DNA from: Reticulitermes lucifugus
Taxonomy: Eukaryota > Arthropoda > Insecta > Blattodea > Rhinotermitidae
Length of the DNA: 29,425 bases
NCBI GenBank assembly: GCA_026260175.1
Contig: JAKCWW010000652.1
Span: forward strand, 43,867-73,291
Reading direction: 5' to 3'
Below, in pieces: positions 1-9,082 of the stretch (its first letter is position 1; each line of letters starts with the position of its first letter). The notes below the pieces were generated by a model. That model searched no databases, was not told the origin of the DNA, and saw nothing but the letters and a program-made list of their open reading frames with translations. The position numbers and the translations under genes are program-made.

Positions 1-113
1 TGTCCATGATGTCCAGATGTTTCATTAAGTAACTATATCCACTTCCTGTCCATGATGTCCAGATGTTTCATTAATTAACTATATCCACTTCCTGTCCATG
101 ATGTCCAGATGTT
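1..113. repeat. 46-bp tandem repeat, cut by window edge
   Basis: Copies begin at 1, 47 and 93 with a period of 46 bp. Each opens with TGTCCATGATGTCCAGATG. Copies 1 and 2 differ at one visible base (AAGTAACT versus AATTAACT). The third copy diverges after about 20 bp. The array probably continues to the left of the window. No coding potential is apparent. Confidence 0.93.
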
Positions 114-1440
114 TTCCTTAGTCCCGTCCTATTCTCAAGAACCCTCAGGTCATATTCTTCACTTTGCTTGAGAAACCAGGGTTCATACCCATAGAAAACA
201 AAGAACAAAATTTTAATTGTCACTGCGTTAAATGCTAAGTTTATCATCTTATGGGTTATTAGATATTCGTAGTAAGGTAGATGGATACCGAAGTTTCGGA
301 GTATCCAGTTGCCACCATCTTTAGGCTAGAAGTCAGTTGAGTGGGGAAAGCGTTATGAAATAGAGGGGCGAACCTATCTAGAAGAATACACGGCATCATA
401 CCCCAGAATGCTGTAGTCATAACTGTTCACACCTTACTTTTTAACACATTAAGTTACTTGTGTGAAAGGCCTTCATGTCATTAGATTATAAACATTGTTT
501 GCATTGGTGCGTCCACAAAAGTGGTGTATAATATTGACAGTTATACCGACGTCCCTTGTTTCGGGATACACGCTGGGTTACGGGTTGTACAACCGAAGGA
601 TTGTTTTTCGTTTGCCGGCAGGGATAAGATTTATCTCTTATGCAGAATGGCCAGACCGGTTCTGGTGCCCACCCAGTGTCGAATGCGTACCAGTGGCAAT
701 TTCCCTGGGCGTAAATCGGCCGTGTCGTTAAGGTGACCTGTCACCTGCATGTACGAGTAATATCGAGGTTAAGACTGAGATGAGCTGTGCCTGCACTCCT
801 TCATACGCCTTCGTGGTAATACGATCCTTCGAAAAGACAGGAAATACCCAAAGAGACACTTTTACATCTCAGAAGAACTGAATCTTCTGTAGAAGTTCGA
901 GAAGCGCAGGCTTACAGGCTGTAAGGGTGTTATGTAATTATGTCTTCTTAAGAAAGATATGTATTTATTCATATATTTATTAAGTAAATATTGTGGTGCT
1001 GTGTTTTATGATAAAAGAGTAAGATTTCCATCCTGCCCCAGAGTTTTCAAATACAGTGTTAACGTATTGCAAGAGGGATAACCTTTTCTATCGTTGTTAG
1101 CGCAATTTTTCCTATGAAGGGGCAATGAAATGATTAATGATTTTGGTGACACTAAACGTTTGTCATTGTCAGGAGGAGAGAGCCTGTCGCCATATTCTGT
1201 CCGAACAATGAGAGACATTCGTTAAACTACTTGTAGTCGGTTGCCCTCGTCTGCAGCCACGTGATAAACAAAGCTATTCACAGCCACAGGGTGATCCAAA
1301 AGTGGGGATTATTGAGGGCTGCATTGCTCAGTTAAGTTCTGCTGTAAGTGTTAAGAGTAAGGTCGCCCCTGCGTTTCATGAAGACGTATGGGGAAGTGGT
1401 GGTATAGTACCGTGTATTCTTAATCTATACAGTAGATGGA
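114..1440. other. No recognisable gene (presumed intron)
   Basis: Two overlapping short open frames (495-731 and 521-736) show no recognisable domain and no splice context that I can support. Nothing else stands out. Given the KLF exon far downstream on the + strand, this is most likely intronic. Confidence 0.6.
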
Positions 1441-1445
1441 AGTGA

Positions 1446-1645
1446 ATGATTAGCTTCATCCCTCGGCCGCTTTACCTCCAGGGCAACAGCCCTCGGTGTT
1501 CATCGAATAGTAGGCTGGGTGAGCACCAGCTCCAGTCTGGAGGCCGTGACGAAGAAAAAAACTCTGCTTTCTCTCTGAATTGTACGCCGATCCTCGGGTT
1601 GTCCAGTTCGAGCCCAAGGCACTATATTGGCTAAGCTATACCAAT
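1446..1645 (-). mobile_element. Probable SINE remnant, minus strand
   Basis: Read on the minus strand, the block GGTAAAGCGGCCGAGGG (near 1460-1485) matches the GGTAAAGCGGCCGGGGC block of the SINE at 26848-27105. Further upstream on the minus strand is GGGCTCGAACTGG, a possible degenerate pol III B box. The copy is old and its ends are not clear, so the limits are approximate. The same sequence holds a spurious 62-codon frame. Confidence 0.45.
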
Positions 1646-1649
1646 TCGT

Positions 1650-3240
1650 AATTAATTACAATGCAAATAAGATATTGTTGAAAATAAGACGCAGAAACCT
1701 CGTTCAATTTTAAACATGGTCCTCACCTGCTCAGAGGTTCGGTATCCGACGGCGCATCATCAGCTGTATAGCTTATTCATGTCTCGTCGCATTATGCAAA
1801 CACGGCTAATAAGCCCTCCTTAGCTCAAACGTCGTCTCAATAACAGATCCGCTTCAACCAAGACAGAGTAACTTCCGATGAAAGTTGAGGCTTGCATTGG
1901 GAACAATATGTACATCATAAAGTGTCGGCAGCAGAATTGCCAACGTCTGTCGAGAAATCTTTTATGGAGGAAAGCGAGCGGGGGTTACTTTCATCTCCTC
2001 CACTTCCTTTTCTGATTCTCATTCTTATTCTTATTCTGACTTTGCCTCCTCATTGGGTTTGCCTTCTTCAGTGTCTACAGTAATGTTCCCTCCAAATTTC
2101 TCCAAATTCCATCTCCAAAACTCGACCTTCCATAATGTACTTCTTTTTCATCTTCTTCATTTTACCTTTCTCTCTTCTATATGACCATACCATATCAGTT
2201 TCCTATTTTCCAGATCAAGATCAATTAACGTCCAGTTCTTCCTAAAATATTTTATTCCTCACTCAATTTTTCCTTGACACTTGACCCCTTAATCCTGATA
2301 GTGTTTTCGTTAAGAGTACAGATTACAAAACTCCTAATTTATTTTCTTCGCTTTTCTGTTGTTTATTACTTTCAGGTCGCAGTATTGTGTAGATGTTCCG
2401 ATAGATGGTAGCTTGATCGTGCGTTGAAGTCCCTATCCAAACCAGATTGTTTAAGGCATTCCTCTTCTCCGATGCTGTGTCTTACGTGCTGCAGCATTAG
2501 AAAGTAGCCCACACCTTCCTCTTGATACTGTTGTCTTTCATTCATCGGCAGCGACTAATATTTATCTTGGCTTTCATTACTCGCGTATCTTCGTCACCGC
2601 ATGGTCGCCTCACTTTTCTCAGACACAAGTTATACGACACTTTATCTTCTGGGCTTCCACCATTTAATTTATTATAGGGCCTTTTTACTTTTAAATACAT
2701 TTGAGTACTTTGTCACAAAGTAGCCTGTTGACAACAAATATGCTTAGTAATGCTTTATATATAATTAGGAAAAGTCATAGAGTAAAAAGAGAGAAAATGA
2801 TGTTAAATTTTCAGCTAGGTGTTGGGGTGAATTCGTACTTTTAATTTTCTGTGATGCGATTCAGGCGATTTGACGCTGTATTCATAATGAGGAACGTCTA
2901 TATCTCTCTTCGGTGGCGTCGTGTAGGATTTGTGGTCAACGAAGTGACCCAGAAGCAGGTTTTTCGCCGAGTTTCTTAGGTTTTCCCTTGTTAATTGCCA
3001 CTTCACCATTTCTCCTTACGCATTAGTTAGTTTGGGGCTTCTGAAACCTGAAATTCCAACCATAATATAAACCTTATTTTCCTAATACATAGGTATATAA
3101 TTATACGTATCTGTTAGTATTATTATTGTTATCTTGTTGAATTTTCGTTAATAACATTTTACTAAAGTGCAGAACTTCAAAGCTTGCCTCATGTCTAGGT
3201 TTGTAAATGCTAACCCACAAACAATGTTTTGTATAAATTT
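1650..3240. other. No recognisable gene; pyrimidine-rich and AT-rich DNA
   Basis: There is a short TTCTTAT-type simple repeat near 2010-2040 and long T/C-rich stretches to about 2700. A short open frame (2815-3009, minus) has no recognisable domain. I see no splice-supported exon. Confidence 0.55.
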
Positions 3241-3247
3241 GGAAGCA

Positions 3248-3422
3248 CAGTAAAACCCCTATTTAATGAATTGCTGGGGGATTAGAATATATTTCACTAG
3301 ATCGAGGTTTTCATTAAATGGAGGTTACATTGTTTATATGGAGCTATTTTCGGGACATGAAAGAATCATCACTAAATCCGGGATTTCACTAAATGCGGGA
3401 ACATTAAATCGGGGTTCTACTG
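3248..3422. mobile_element. Miniature TIR element, pogo/Tigger-like
   Basis: The ends are inverted: 3248-3268 begins CAGTAAAACCCC and the reverse complement of 3402-3422 begins CAGTAGAACCCC, with 19 of 21 bases matching. The right flank is TA; the left flank is CA, compatible with a decayed TA target duplication. CAGT(A/G)-type ends with a TA target are typical of pogo/Tigger members of the Tc1/mariner superfamily. At 175 bp it cannot encode a transposase, so it is non-autonomous. Internal variants of ACTAAATCCGGG suggest sub-repeats of the terminus. Superfamily assignment is inference from the ends. Confidence 0.72.
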
Positions 3423-3429
3423 TATATTT

Positions 3430-4180
3430 TGTGGTTTATTTTCGTACGAACCTTCACATTTCTGTTTACAGTGTTTTATTAATTATCGCCACGAAACAGA
3501 CCATTAAACGTTTCATATGGCCACCATCCTGTTATTTTGCAATTTTCTAAGATATTGCAATAAATAATGTCGCATCCTTGTTCAAGATCTCTTCTCACCA
3601 TACAGCACGTATCATTGGTACTACTGTCGCGTCCGCTTCGCAACCTTGCGTGTCTGTCATGCTGTTATTAATGATTGTTGAAAATTAAAAAAAAATGAAA
3701 AGTTCGGGTGTCCTCCATTGCTATAATTTCCGTAGCATGGTTACTGAAAATCAGTGTTATATTTCAGAAGTTGAAACGTGACGTATTGAGATCATTGTCA
3801 TTCCACAAGCAGTACTGTATCTTCTCAGAGTTGGAAAGTAGACTAACAATTCAGCTCATATAGCAATGAAAAAGAAATAGACGCTCGTGGTGCGACCAAA
3901 TAGTTTTCGGACTGACCGCGAGATGACACTACTGCTACTGTCACGAACTGGTATTACTGGGTAGAGAGAGAGTAGATCTGCCACAACTTTTCCTGCTTGG
4001 AATAAGACTGTAGCAGATGTGAGTGTTGAGTGATGTCTTGTTAAGTACGAGTATGTTTTGTTTCAGTTGCGAGTTTGGCATACCTAGAAAAGGGCAGACA
4101 TTAAAGAAAAGCGTGTCTGCATCAACGTTTGCTTTAAACTGGGGTAAATGCTACGGAAATTTTTAAATGTTGGAAGTAGC
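3430..4180. other. No recognisable feature
   Basis: Unique-looking AT-rich sequence between the small TIR element and the inverted-repeat element. I see no gene, splice-supported exon or repeat match within the window. Confidence 0.55.
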
Positions 4181-4258
4181 GTATGAAGAGCAGAAAGTTC
4201 GAAGAACAGGATTTTTTTATTAGAAGAATAAAGCAACCATATATCGAATACAACTTTG

Positions 4259-4590
4259 TTTATATTAAAGATATACATTCCGCTGCATGCGGCTATATTT
4301 TTATTAAAGATATACATTCAGCTGCATGTTTCGGCTATATTTATATTAAAGATATACATTCAGCTGCATGTTTCGGCTATATGTGTATTAAAGATATACA
4401 TTCAGCTGCATGTTTCGGCTATATTTATATTAAAGATATACAGTTGCATGTTTTGGCTATATTTATATTAGAGATATACAGTCAGCTGCATGTTTCGGCT
4501 ATATGTATATTAGATATACATTCAGCTGCATGTTTCGGCTATATTTATATTAAAGATATACATTCAGCTGCATGTTTCAGCTATTTAACT
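4259..4590. repeat. 42-bp minisatellite, eight copies
   Basis: The GCTGCATG block recurs at about 4282, 4321, 4363, 4405, 4443, 4485, 4525 and 4567, giving spacings of 38-42 bp. The typical unit contains ATTAAAGATATACATTC followed by AGCTGCATGTTTCGGCTAT. Because 42 is a multiple of three and the unit has no stop in this frame, it creates a 148-codon open frame with the repeated peptide GYIYIKDIHSAACF. This looks like a by-product of the repeat rather than a gene. On the minus strand each unit reads GCC-GAAA-CATGCAGCTG, the 3' half of the neighbouring hammerhead motif. Confidence 0.95.
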
Positions 4591-4617
4591 AGCCATCATC
4601 AGGCTGTATATGAGAAG
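4575..4617 (-). ncRNA. Damaged hammerhead-like motif, left arm
   Basis: On the minus strand this reads CTGATGA (4602-4596), stem II GGCTA/TAGCT with one G-U pair, and GAAA (4578-4575). The expected GTA cleavage triplet is GCA, so the conserved U before the cleavage base is lost. It is the inverted partner of the motif at 4682-4752 and is probably inactive. Confidence 0.6.
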
Positions 4618-4681
4618 GTAGAGAGATAAAAGTTACAGCTGTTATCGATATTCATTCAAGTGTGAAATGTCTCTTTACCTT

Positions 4682-4752
4682 CTTATATACAGCCTGATGA
4701 TGGCTAGTTAAATAGCCGAAACATGTAGCTGGACTTACATCTTTAATATAAG
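4682..4752 (+). ncRNA. Hammerhead-ribozyme-like motif, type I
   Basis: The layout in order is: outer stem I strand CTTATAT (4682-4688), inner stem I CAGC (4690-4693), CTGATGA (4694-4700), an extra T, stem II GGCTA (4702-4706) with loop GTTAAA and TAGCC (4713-4717), GAAA (4718-4721), a minimal stem III in ACATGT, cleavage triplet GTA (4725-4727), inner stem I partner GCTG (4728-4731), an asymmetric internal loop, and outer partner ATATAAG (4746-4752). All pairings can be read directly. Predicted cleavage is after 4727. The 2-3 bp stem III is small, as in hammerheads thought to act as dimers. The unpaired T after CTGATGA departs from the textbook core, so activity is an inference. Context suggests a role in processing a Penelope-like element transcript. 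Confidence 0.72.
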
Positions 4753-4779
4753 TTGTGTTCGATAGACATATGATTGATT

Positions 4780-5490
4780 TATTTTTTAATATATACAAAA
4801 CAACGAGATAAATCACCTTAAGACAAGTTTTTTAATTTTTTGTCGAAGTTCAAATGTGGTATGACCTCTGGAGCTCTACTCCCTGTCAGTTACAAACACC
4901 GAGCAGTTAATTCTGTTGAGGGAAACAGTTTTACGCTGTTTATTCTGAGAATCATAGTAATCAAATAAATCCACTGTGTGGGGAAGTAAAATTCTTTTAA
5001 ATTATGCGATACATGTGATAACCTCTGTGCTTTGGCAGCTCATACAGCGTCGTCAGGAACCGAATAACCGCCGATATGAGCAAGTGTTCCGTTAGCATTG
5101 TGAACGAACGGAACAATGTTTTGAACCATCCTGTGCGCAGTGAAAACGGTACGCTGTTGTATTTAAAGCCGATGCATTATGGTCATTGTGTGGTATTGTT
5201 TATGCCGAAGACACATTCATTAGGATTCAGGTTGTCGCCAGCCGAGATTGAATACGTCACCGGGTCTGTGACCGTGGAAGGAATGTCAGGCATGTCGTGG
5301 GTATAGAATATTCGCTATTTTATTGAACTTTGCCACCAACAACGACACAGTACACACTGGTCCAGTCCAAATGTTATCCAGGGCTGAGTGTCGCCATTTT
5401 CTGCACGAGATTTTGTAAAAGACGTTTTCAGTAGGTATGATCTTCTCAGTCGTGCTATTTGTGTCTCACGTCCCAGCTGCTTAACCCAAC
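4780..5490. other. Unassigned; holds one unrecognised 76-codon frame
   Basis: An open frame at 5076-5306 (+) encodes 76 residues starting MSKCSVSIVNERNN and ending GMSGMSWV, in sequence somewhat richer in G and C than its surroundings. I do not recognise it and see no signal peptide, repeat or motif. It could be a fragment of transposon coding sequence or chance. No other feature is visible here. Confidence 0.35.
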
Positions 5491-5589
5491 CCTTTAAAGA
5501 CTGAGTAAAAGCACGTTTCTATCAAATGCTCCCCGATTTCCGAAAGAGCATTTCCTTTTTGGAAGCTTCCCAGTCTTCGCCGGCTTGAC

Positions 5590-5760
5590 CTTCTGGTAAG
5601 AGCAACACGTAAATGAAGATGAATCTGGAGCACTGTTGAAATGATACTGACAGGGGAAACCGGAAGTACTCGAAGAAAACCCTGTCCCAGTGCCACCACA
5701 AATCTCGTGTGGACTGACCTGGGATCGAAACCGGGCCTTCGCGAGAATAACCTGAACTAT
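5590..5760 (-). mobile_element. tRNA-derived SINE copy 2 (minus strand)
   Basis: The blocks ACTGACAGGGG, CCCAGTGCCAC, CCACAAATCTCGTGTGG and GACCTGGGATCGAAACC match the SINE at 16602-16882 in order and orientation. On the minus strand the B box reads GGTTTCGATCCC. The A box is decayed (rc of AACCTGAACTATTC). No target-site duplication was found, so this is an older copy. It supplies part of a spurious 172-codon minus-strand frame. Confidence 0.82.
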
Positions 5761-5769
5761 TCGTATATT

Positions 5770-7230
5770 TAAACATTCAGCTCGTACCGCGTAGTAAACG
5801 ATTTCGGGCTCGGCTGTGAAAAAGTAAGTTAATGCTGTGTAGGGAAATGATCGCTGTGCGTTCTGAGACACGCACAAAACACACAAGTACACTGTGTGGG
5901 TAGAACGTAGAATTTTTAAACGCTCAACTTTGTGGTAAATGACGTGACCGCTATGTGTTAAAAGGTTAAGCATCCTAATGATAATAACAGTGATGATATT
6001 AATAATAATCATGATGACGTTGGTACTAATACAAATAACAATATAATAATAATAGTGATAGTACCATTTGTACTATTACTAACTGGTGTAGTGTCAAAAA
6101 CCCCGCACAAGAGTTTGAAACCTCTAAACTTGAACAAGAAAATCCAAAGTCAGAAGTGCTGTGAGCAAGCCACATTAGCTGATATGTCTATGTCTTCCCT
6201 CATAGTTGTTGGCAACATTGGTAATTAATTGGGTAAAACCTGTAATTATAAATTAGAATAACGAATGTGACACCTTTATCGTGATCATCGTCGACAATAT
6301 CATTATTATTGGTAGGCAGTAGTACTTAGAACCTGACACAGTGTTCGCAAATTTCTCACTGTTCAAAAATAAGTGTTTAAAAAATTTGTAATTACTTAAT
6401 TACGAAATGGTTTAACCAGCGTAAAAAGAAGACTGCAAAAGTATATTCCGTGGCGTAGCACTTCATTTAATTTTTGTTTCATTTGAATTTATTACATGAT
6501 AATGCTTACAGCCTTCGTAACAATATTTGACCCTGGCTTATGGACAGGCTACCATATATTACAGTGTACAAGTATGATGCTAGTAGATGGTACGAATAAG
6601 TGGAGAAGTACAAATTCGTGAAGCTGTTTGTTGTGTATTATTGAATTATTATTATTATTTACTGCAATTGGGTTTTCACCCGGTGGCAGTATTTTCGTTT
6701 CTTTCTTAATTTACTTTAAATCGGTCACTTTCTGCGCAAGCGCATTTCAAGACATTGCCTGTAATCCCGTTGTTCCCAGAATATTACATTTAGCTTCACT
6801 CAGCTTGACTCTCATTTAGAAAGTATCCTGTACAAATCTTGGTTCAGGCCTGTGCCTGACTAGAAGTCTGTTGAGACGAATGCGGGTCTAGCATTGGAGT
6901 AAGGAAAGCCCATTTCACTGCCATCCTTTGAGATTCATCGCTTGTATTAAGATGTTAATCTTTTGACAGGAAACAGACTCTACAGCTTCGTTAAACAACT
7001 CAAGACTTACGAAAATTTACGCATAGCATAACAATTCTGGGGCCTTACACCACTTTTGTTTGATTATCTCGTAAAGCGTAAAGCTGAAAGGCGAAAGTGT
7101 GCTGGACATGAAATGTATGATTTGTTCTTCTGTACAACTTCTGCCCGAAACACTTCTCGCTCTAATAGAACCGTATATATACTTCCAATGGTCCGTTTTT
7201 AGATGCGTTCGCAACATTGCGAAAATCGAC
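5770..7230. other. No gene; ATA/AAT-rich simple sequence at 5980-6060
   Basis: The stretch around 5980-6060 is imperfect ATAATAATA/GATGATATT simple sequence. The rest is AT-rich and unique within the window. Short frames at 6628-6819 (+) and 7017-7217 (-) show nothing recognisable. Confidence 0.55.
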
Positions 7231-7261
7231 TATTAGCTTCATTATGTCTGTCCGTCCGCAT

Positions 7262-7580
7262 GGAACAACCCGGCGCCCACTGGACGGATTTTCATGAAAT
7301 TTGATGATTGAAGATCGAAAACCTGTCCAGAAAATTCAAGTTAGATTAAAATCCGATGAGAATAACTGGTACTTACTCTGAATTCTTCTTAGAATGATAA
7401 CTGTTTTATAATATAGTTGTAGAGAAAATCAAAACACACGTTTTATTTCAGTAATTTTTTTCGAAAATCTTGCCGTTTATGAGACAATGTGTAAGAAACA
7501 CAAAAGCTATTGTTTTGTTTCCACTGCAACAAAAGTTACGCGAACGCGCCACAGTGTTACGTTATACGTATATTGCCTAT
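7262..7580 (+). repeat. Interspersed repeat R1, copy 1
   Basis: It shares GGACGGATTTTCATGAAATTTGAT, split here as GGACGGATTTTCATG plus AAATTTGAT, and the block GTTACG...GCGAACGCGCCACA...TTACGTTATACGTA with R1 at 24380-24632. A TGTCTGTCCGTCCG run lies just upstream at 7244-7258. Class is not known to me; it has no visible coding sequence or terminal inverted repeat. Confidence 0.7.
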
Positions 7581-7620
7581 CTTCTTCTTGTACGATTTGA
7601 ACGGAAATTAAAATGAGTAG

Positions 7621-7908
7621 ATGAACTTTATTAACATGCCAACAGAATACCGACATGGCGAAGCTGTTGCATTTTTGCGGCTTCAGGTTGCGAAGGCATC
7701 GAACTCAGAAATTCAAAACTTCCTCGAAACTGCATGCGAACAAATCCTGGGTTACAGGCGGAACTGGAACCCAGGAATGCGGTTGTGTTTTTCTTCCGAC
7801 CGGATGAAAGACAGGACTGCAGATTGCATGACTGTAGACAGCATGACTCTGACTAAACTGACTGATTGTCTGGCTGCATGTCTGCAGACTACAGAATGCA
7901 TGACTTGA
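7621..7908 (+). other. Unrecognised 95-codon open frame
   Basis: The frame starts MNFINMPTEYRHGEAVAF and runs on with a plausible soluble, helical composition (AKASNSEIQNFLETACEQ) for roughly 55 residues. Its last third runs into the degenerate repeat at 7800-8205 and is translated repeat. I recognise no domain. It could be a decayed transposon fragment or chance; it lies on the sense strand of the presumed KLF intron but no splice sites were evident. Confidence 0.2.
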
Positions 7909-8205
7909 GGCAGCGTGATTGCACACTGCATTAATGTACTAATTTATGACTGCAAACTGCGTGACTGCATACAAAAATAGTATATGACTACAGACTGAAT
8001 GACTTTAGACAACATGACTATGGCTACAGGCATGTTTATATGACTGCATACTACAGCATACGTTACTACAGACACCATGACTGCAGACTGCATTAATGAA
8101 TTAATTAATATATGTAAGACTGCATGCTGCAGACTGCGTGACTGTAGACAGTATGACTATGACTAGACTGCACGATTGTATGACTACAGATTGCATGAAT
8201 GCAGG
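7800..8205. repeat. Degenerate ATGACTGCAGACTGC-type tandem repeat
   Basis: Variants of ATGACTGCAGACTGC recur throughout with irregular spacing. A longer-range duplication is visible: GACTGTAGACAGCATGACT near 7828 and GACTGTAGACAGTATGACT near 8139, about 310 bp apart. An AT-rich interlude (TTAATGAATTAATTAATATA) sits near 8091-8112. Confidence 0.85.
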
Positions 8206-8394
8206 CTGAAAGCCTCTCTGTATCCTCACCACGTTGCTAACATCGTGTTAAAAGATGCTGCTTTAACGCATCCTAAAAATTGACAAGGGTATCCCACCCA
8301 CCTTATTTCGCGGTACAACTTCCCAAATTCGCCGTGATATTAATTACATCTGCCACAGTTACTCTTGTCTGTTGTTTTGTGAGTCGCCCTAAAG

Positions 8395-8558
8395 AAGACA
8401 GACTGGGGGTGTTTCAGAGCAGGATGCCGAGGGATGTAACTAGACCTGAGAGGGAGTAACAGGAAGATGGAAAAAAATTACATAATGAGGAACTTCAACA
8501 AATATTATCCGGTTGATCAAACGAAGGGGGTATGTGTGACGTATGGGGAAAAGGTAAA
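8395..8558 (+). pseudogene. LINE reverse-transcriptase C-terminal remnant, 5' part
   Basis: DNA such as GGGTGTTTCAGAGCAGGATG and GAAGATGGAAAAAAATTACA-TAATGAGGAACTTC aligns with the better-preserved remnant at 20895-21258, whose frame reads like RVLRKISGSRREEV and WRRLHNEELHDL. These blocks lie in the region after the catalytic domain of non-LTR retrotransposon reverse transcriptases. Frames are broken, so it cannot make protein. The remnant continues at 9155-9295 on the far side of an inserted element. Confidence 0.75.
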
Positions 8559-8573
8559 TTCATCCAAAGATTT
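8559..8573 (+). repeat. Left target-site duplication of inserted element
   Basis: TTCATCCAAAGA (8559-8570) corresponds to TTCGTCCAAAGA (9153-9164), 11 of 12 bases. The pair brackets the inverted-repeat element and marks where it split the LINE remnant. The right copy overlaps the last 2 bases of the inverted repeat, so the exact border is uncertain by a few bases. Confidence 0.65.
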
Positions 8574-8668
8574 TATCTTATATTCACCGTGCATTTTCAT
8601 TAACTATATTTACAACCAACTAAATGCACATTTAATTAAAAACCATTTATGGTTTCTCTAAAATTGTC

Positions 8669-8715
8669 TACTGTTAGGGTGTCTTGTAAACAGTTTACAA
8701 GACACCCTAACAGTA
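8669..8715. repeat. Perfect 47-bp palindrome
   Basis: Arms of 23 nt (8669-8691 and 8693-8715) are exactly complementary around a single central A. The left arm begins TACTGTTAGGGTGTCTTG. It can fold into a near-loopless hairpin in single-stranded DNA or RNA. It replaces the sequence expected at this point if the left arm continued to mirror the right, so it probably arose during a template switch. Confidence 0.95.
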
Positions 8716-9034
8716 CGCACTACAAACGCGGCAACATACAAAACAAGCAGCATATAAAATTGTAATCTACAACACACAGAACCACGTTTCTATACTTCAA
8801 ATAACAAACGACGTGCAGTAACAAGGAAATTCTTTACCATGAACAAAACAAGACGAAACCAGTGATGGTATACAGTGTATTTCGCATGAATTTTAACAGT
8901 TTATCCATTTTATTTATTTTAACGTGTGGTTTTTTAAAATAGTGATACTGCAACTGATATGAGTGGACGTAGTAATGTACATTGCATGTGCTACTGAAAG
9001 AACATATGGACGGGTTATAAAAAGTGTAGCTGGT

Positions 9035-9082
9035 AACCCCCTGATGATGGTCTGGTTGCAGACCGAAACATATGTAGGGGTT
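9035..9082 (+). ncRNA. Hammerhead-ribozyme-like motif, type I
   Basis: The order is stem I AACCCC (9035-9040), CTGATGA (9041-9047), one unpaired T, stem II GGTCT (9049-9053), loop GGTTGC, AGACC (9060-9064), GAAA (9065-9068), a minimal stem III ACA/TGT around TA, the GTA triplet (9074-9076), and stem I partner GGGGTT (9077-9082). Six stem I pairs and five stem II pairs are perfect. Predicted cleavage is after 9076, eight bases before the 70-nt terminal arm. The stem sequences differ from those at 4682-4752 while core and layout are kept, which is compensatory evidence for a conserved RNA fold. The extra T and tiny stem III are the same departures seen there. Confidence 0.72.

Larger units (their letters stand above)
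4245..4761. mobile_element. Inverted-repeat element with ribozyme-like arms (Penelope-like)
   Basis: The outer ends 4245-4254 and 4752-4761 are inverted copies with one mismatch (CGAATACAAC versus CGAACACAAC). The inner arms around 4575-4617 and 4675-4727 are also inverted to each other, with about 55 nt between them. The left arm has grown into a minisatellite. The right arm holds a complete hammerhead-like motif and the left arm a damaged one in the opposite orientation. No reverse transcriptase or GIY-YIG coding is present, so this is a terminal-repeat-only remnant or a non-autonomous copy. Hammerhead motifs in (often inverted) terminal repeats are known for Penelope-like elements, which is the basis of the call. 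No convincing target-site duplication was found. Confidence 0.6.

Noticed and set aside
1..113. CRISPR array
   Set aside because: The 46-bp units are repeated head to tail without distinct spacers, and the genome is eukaryotic.
1735..1790. Minus-strand CTGATGATGCGCC...ATACCGAACC as another hammerhead
   Set aside because: The core begins CTGATGA but the expected GAAA is GAAC and the flanks do not form a stem II next to the core.
4259..4590. CRISPR array
   Set aside because: All parts of the 42-bp unit are repeated; there are no unique spacers.
4183..4629. 148-codon open frame with IKDIHSAACFGY repeats
   Set aside because: It is the in-frame reading of the 42-bp minisatellite; the repeat is explained by the inverted-repeat element and the peptide shifts frame inside the array.
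5494..6012. 172-codon minus-strand open frame
   Set aside because: It runs through SINE copy 2 and AT-rich simple sequence; no domain and no consistent composition.
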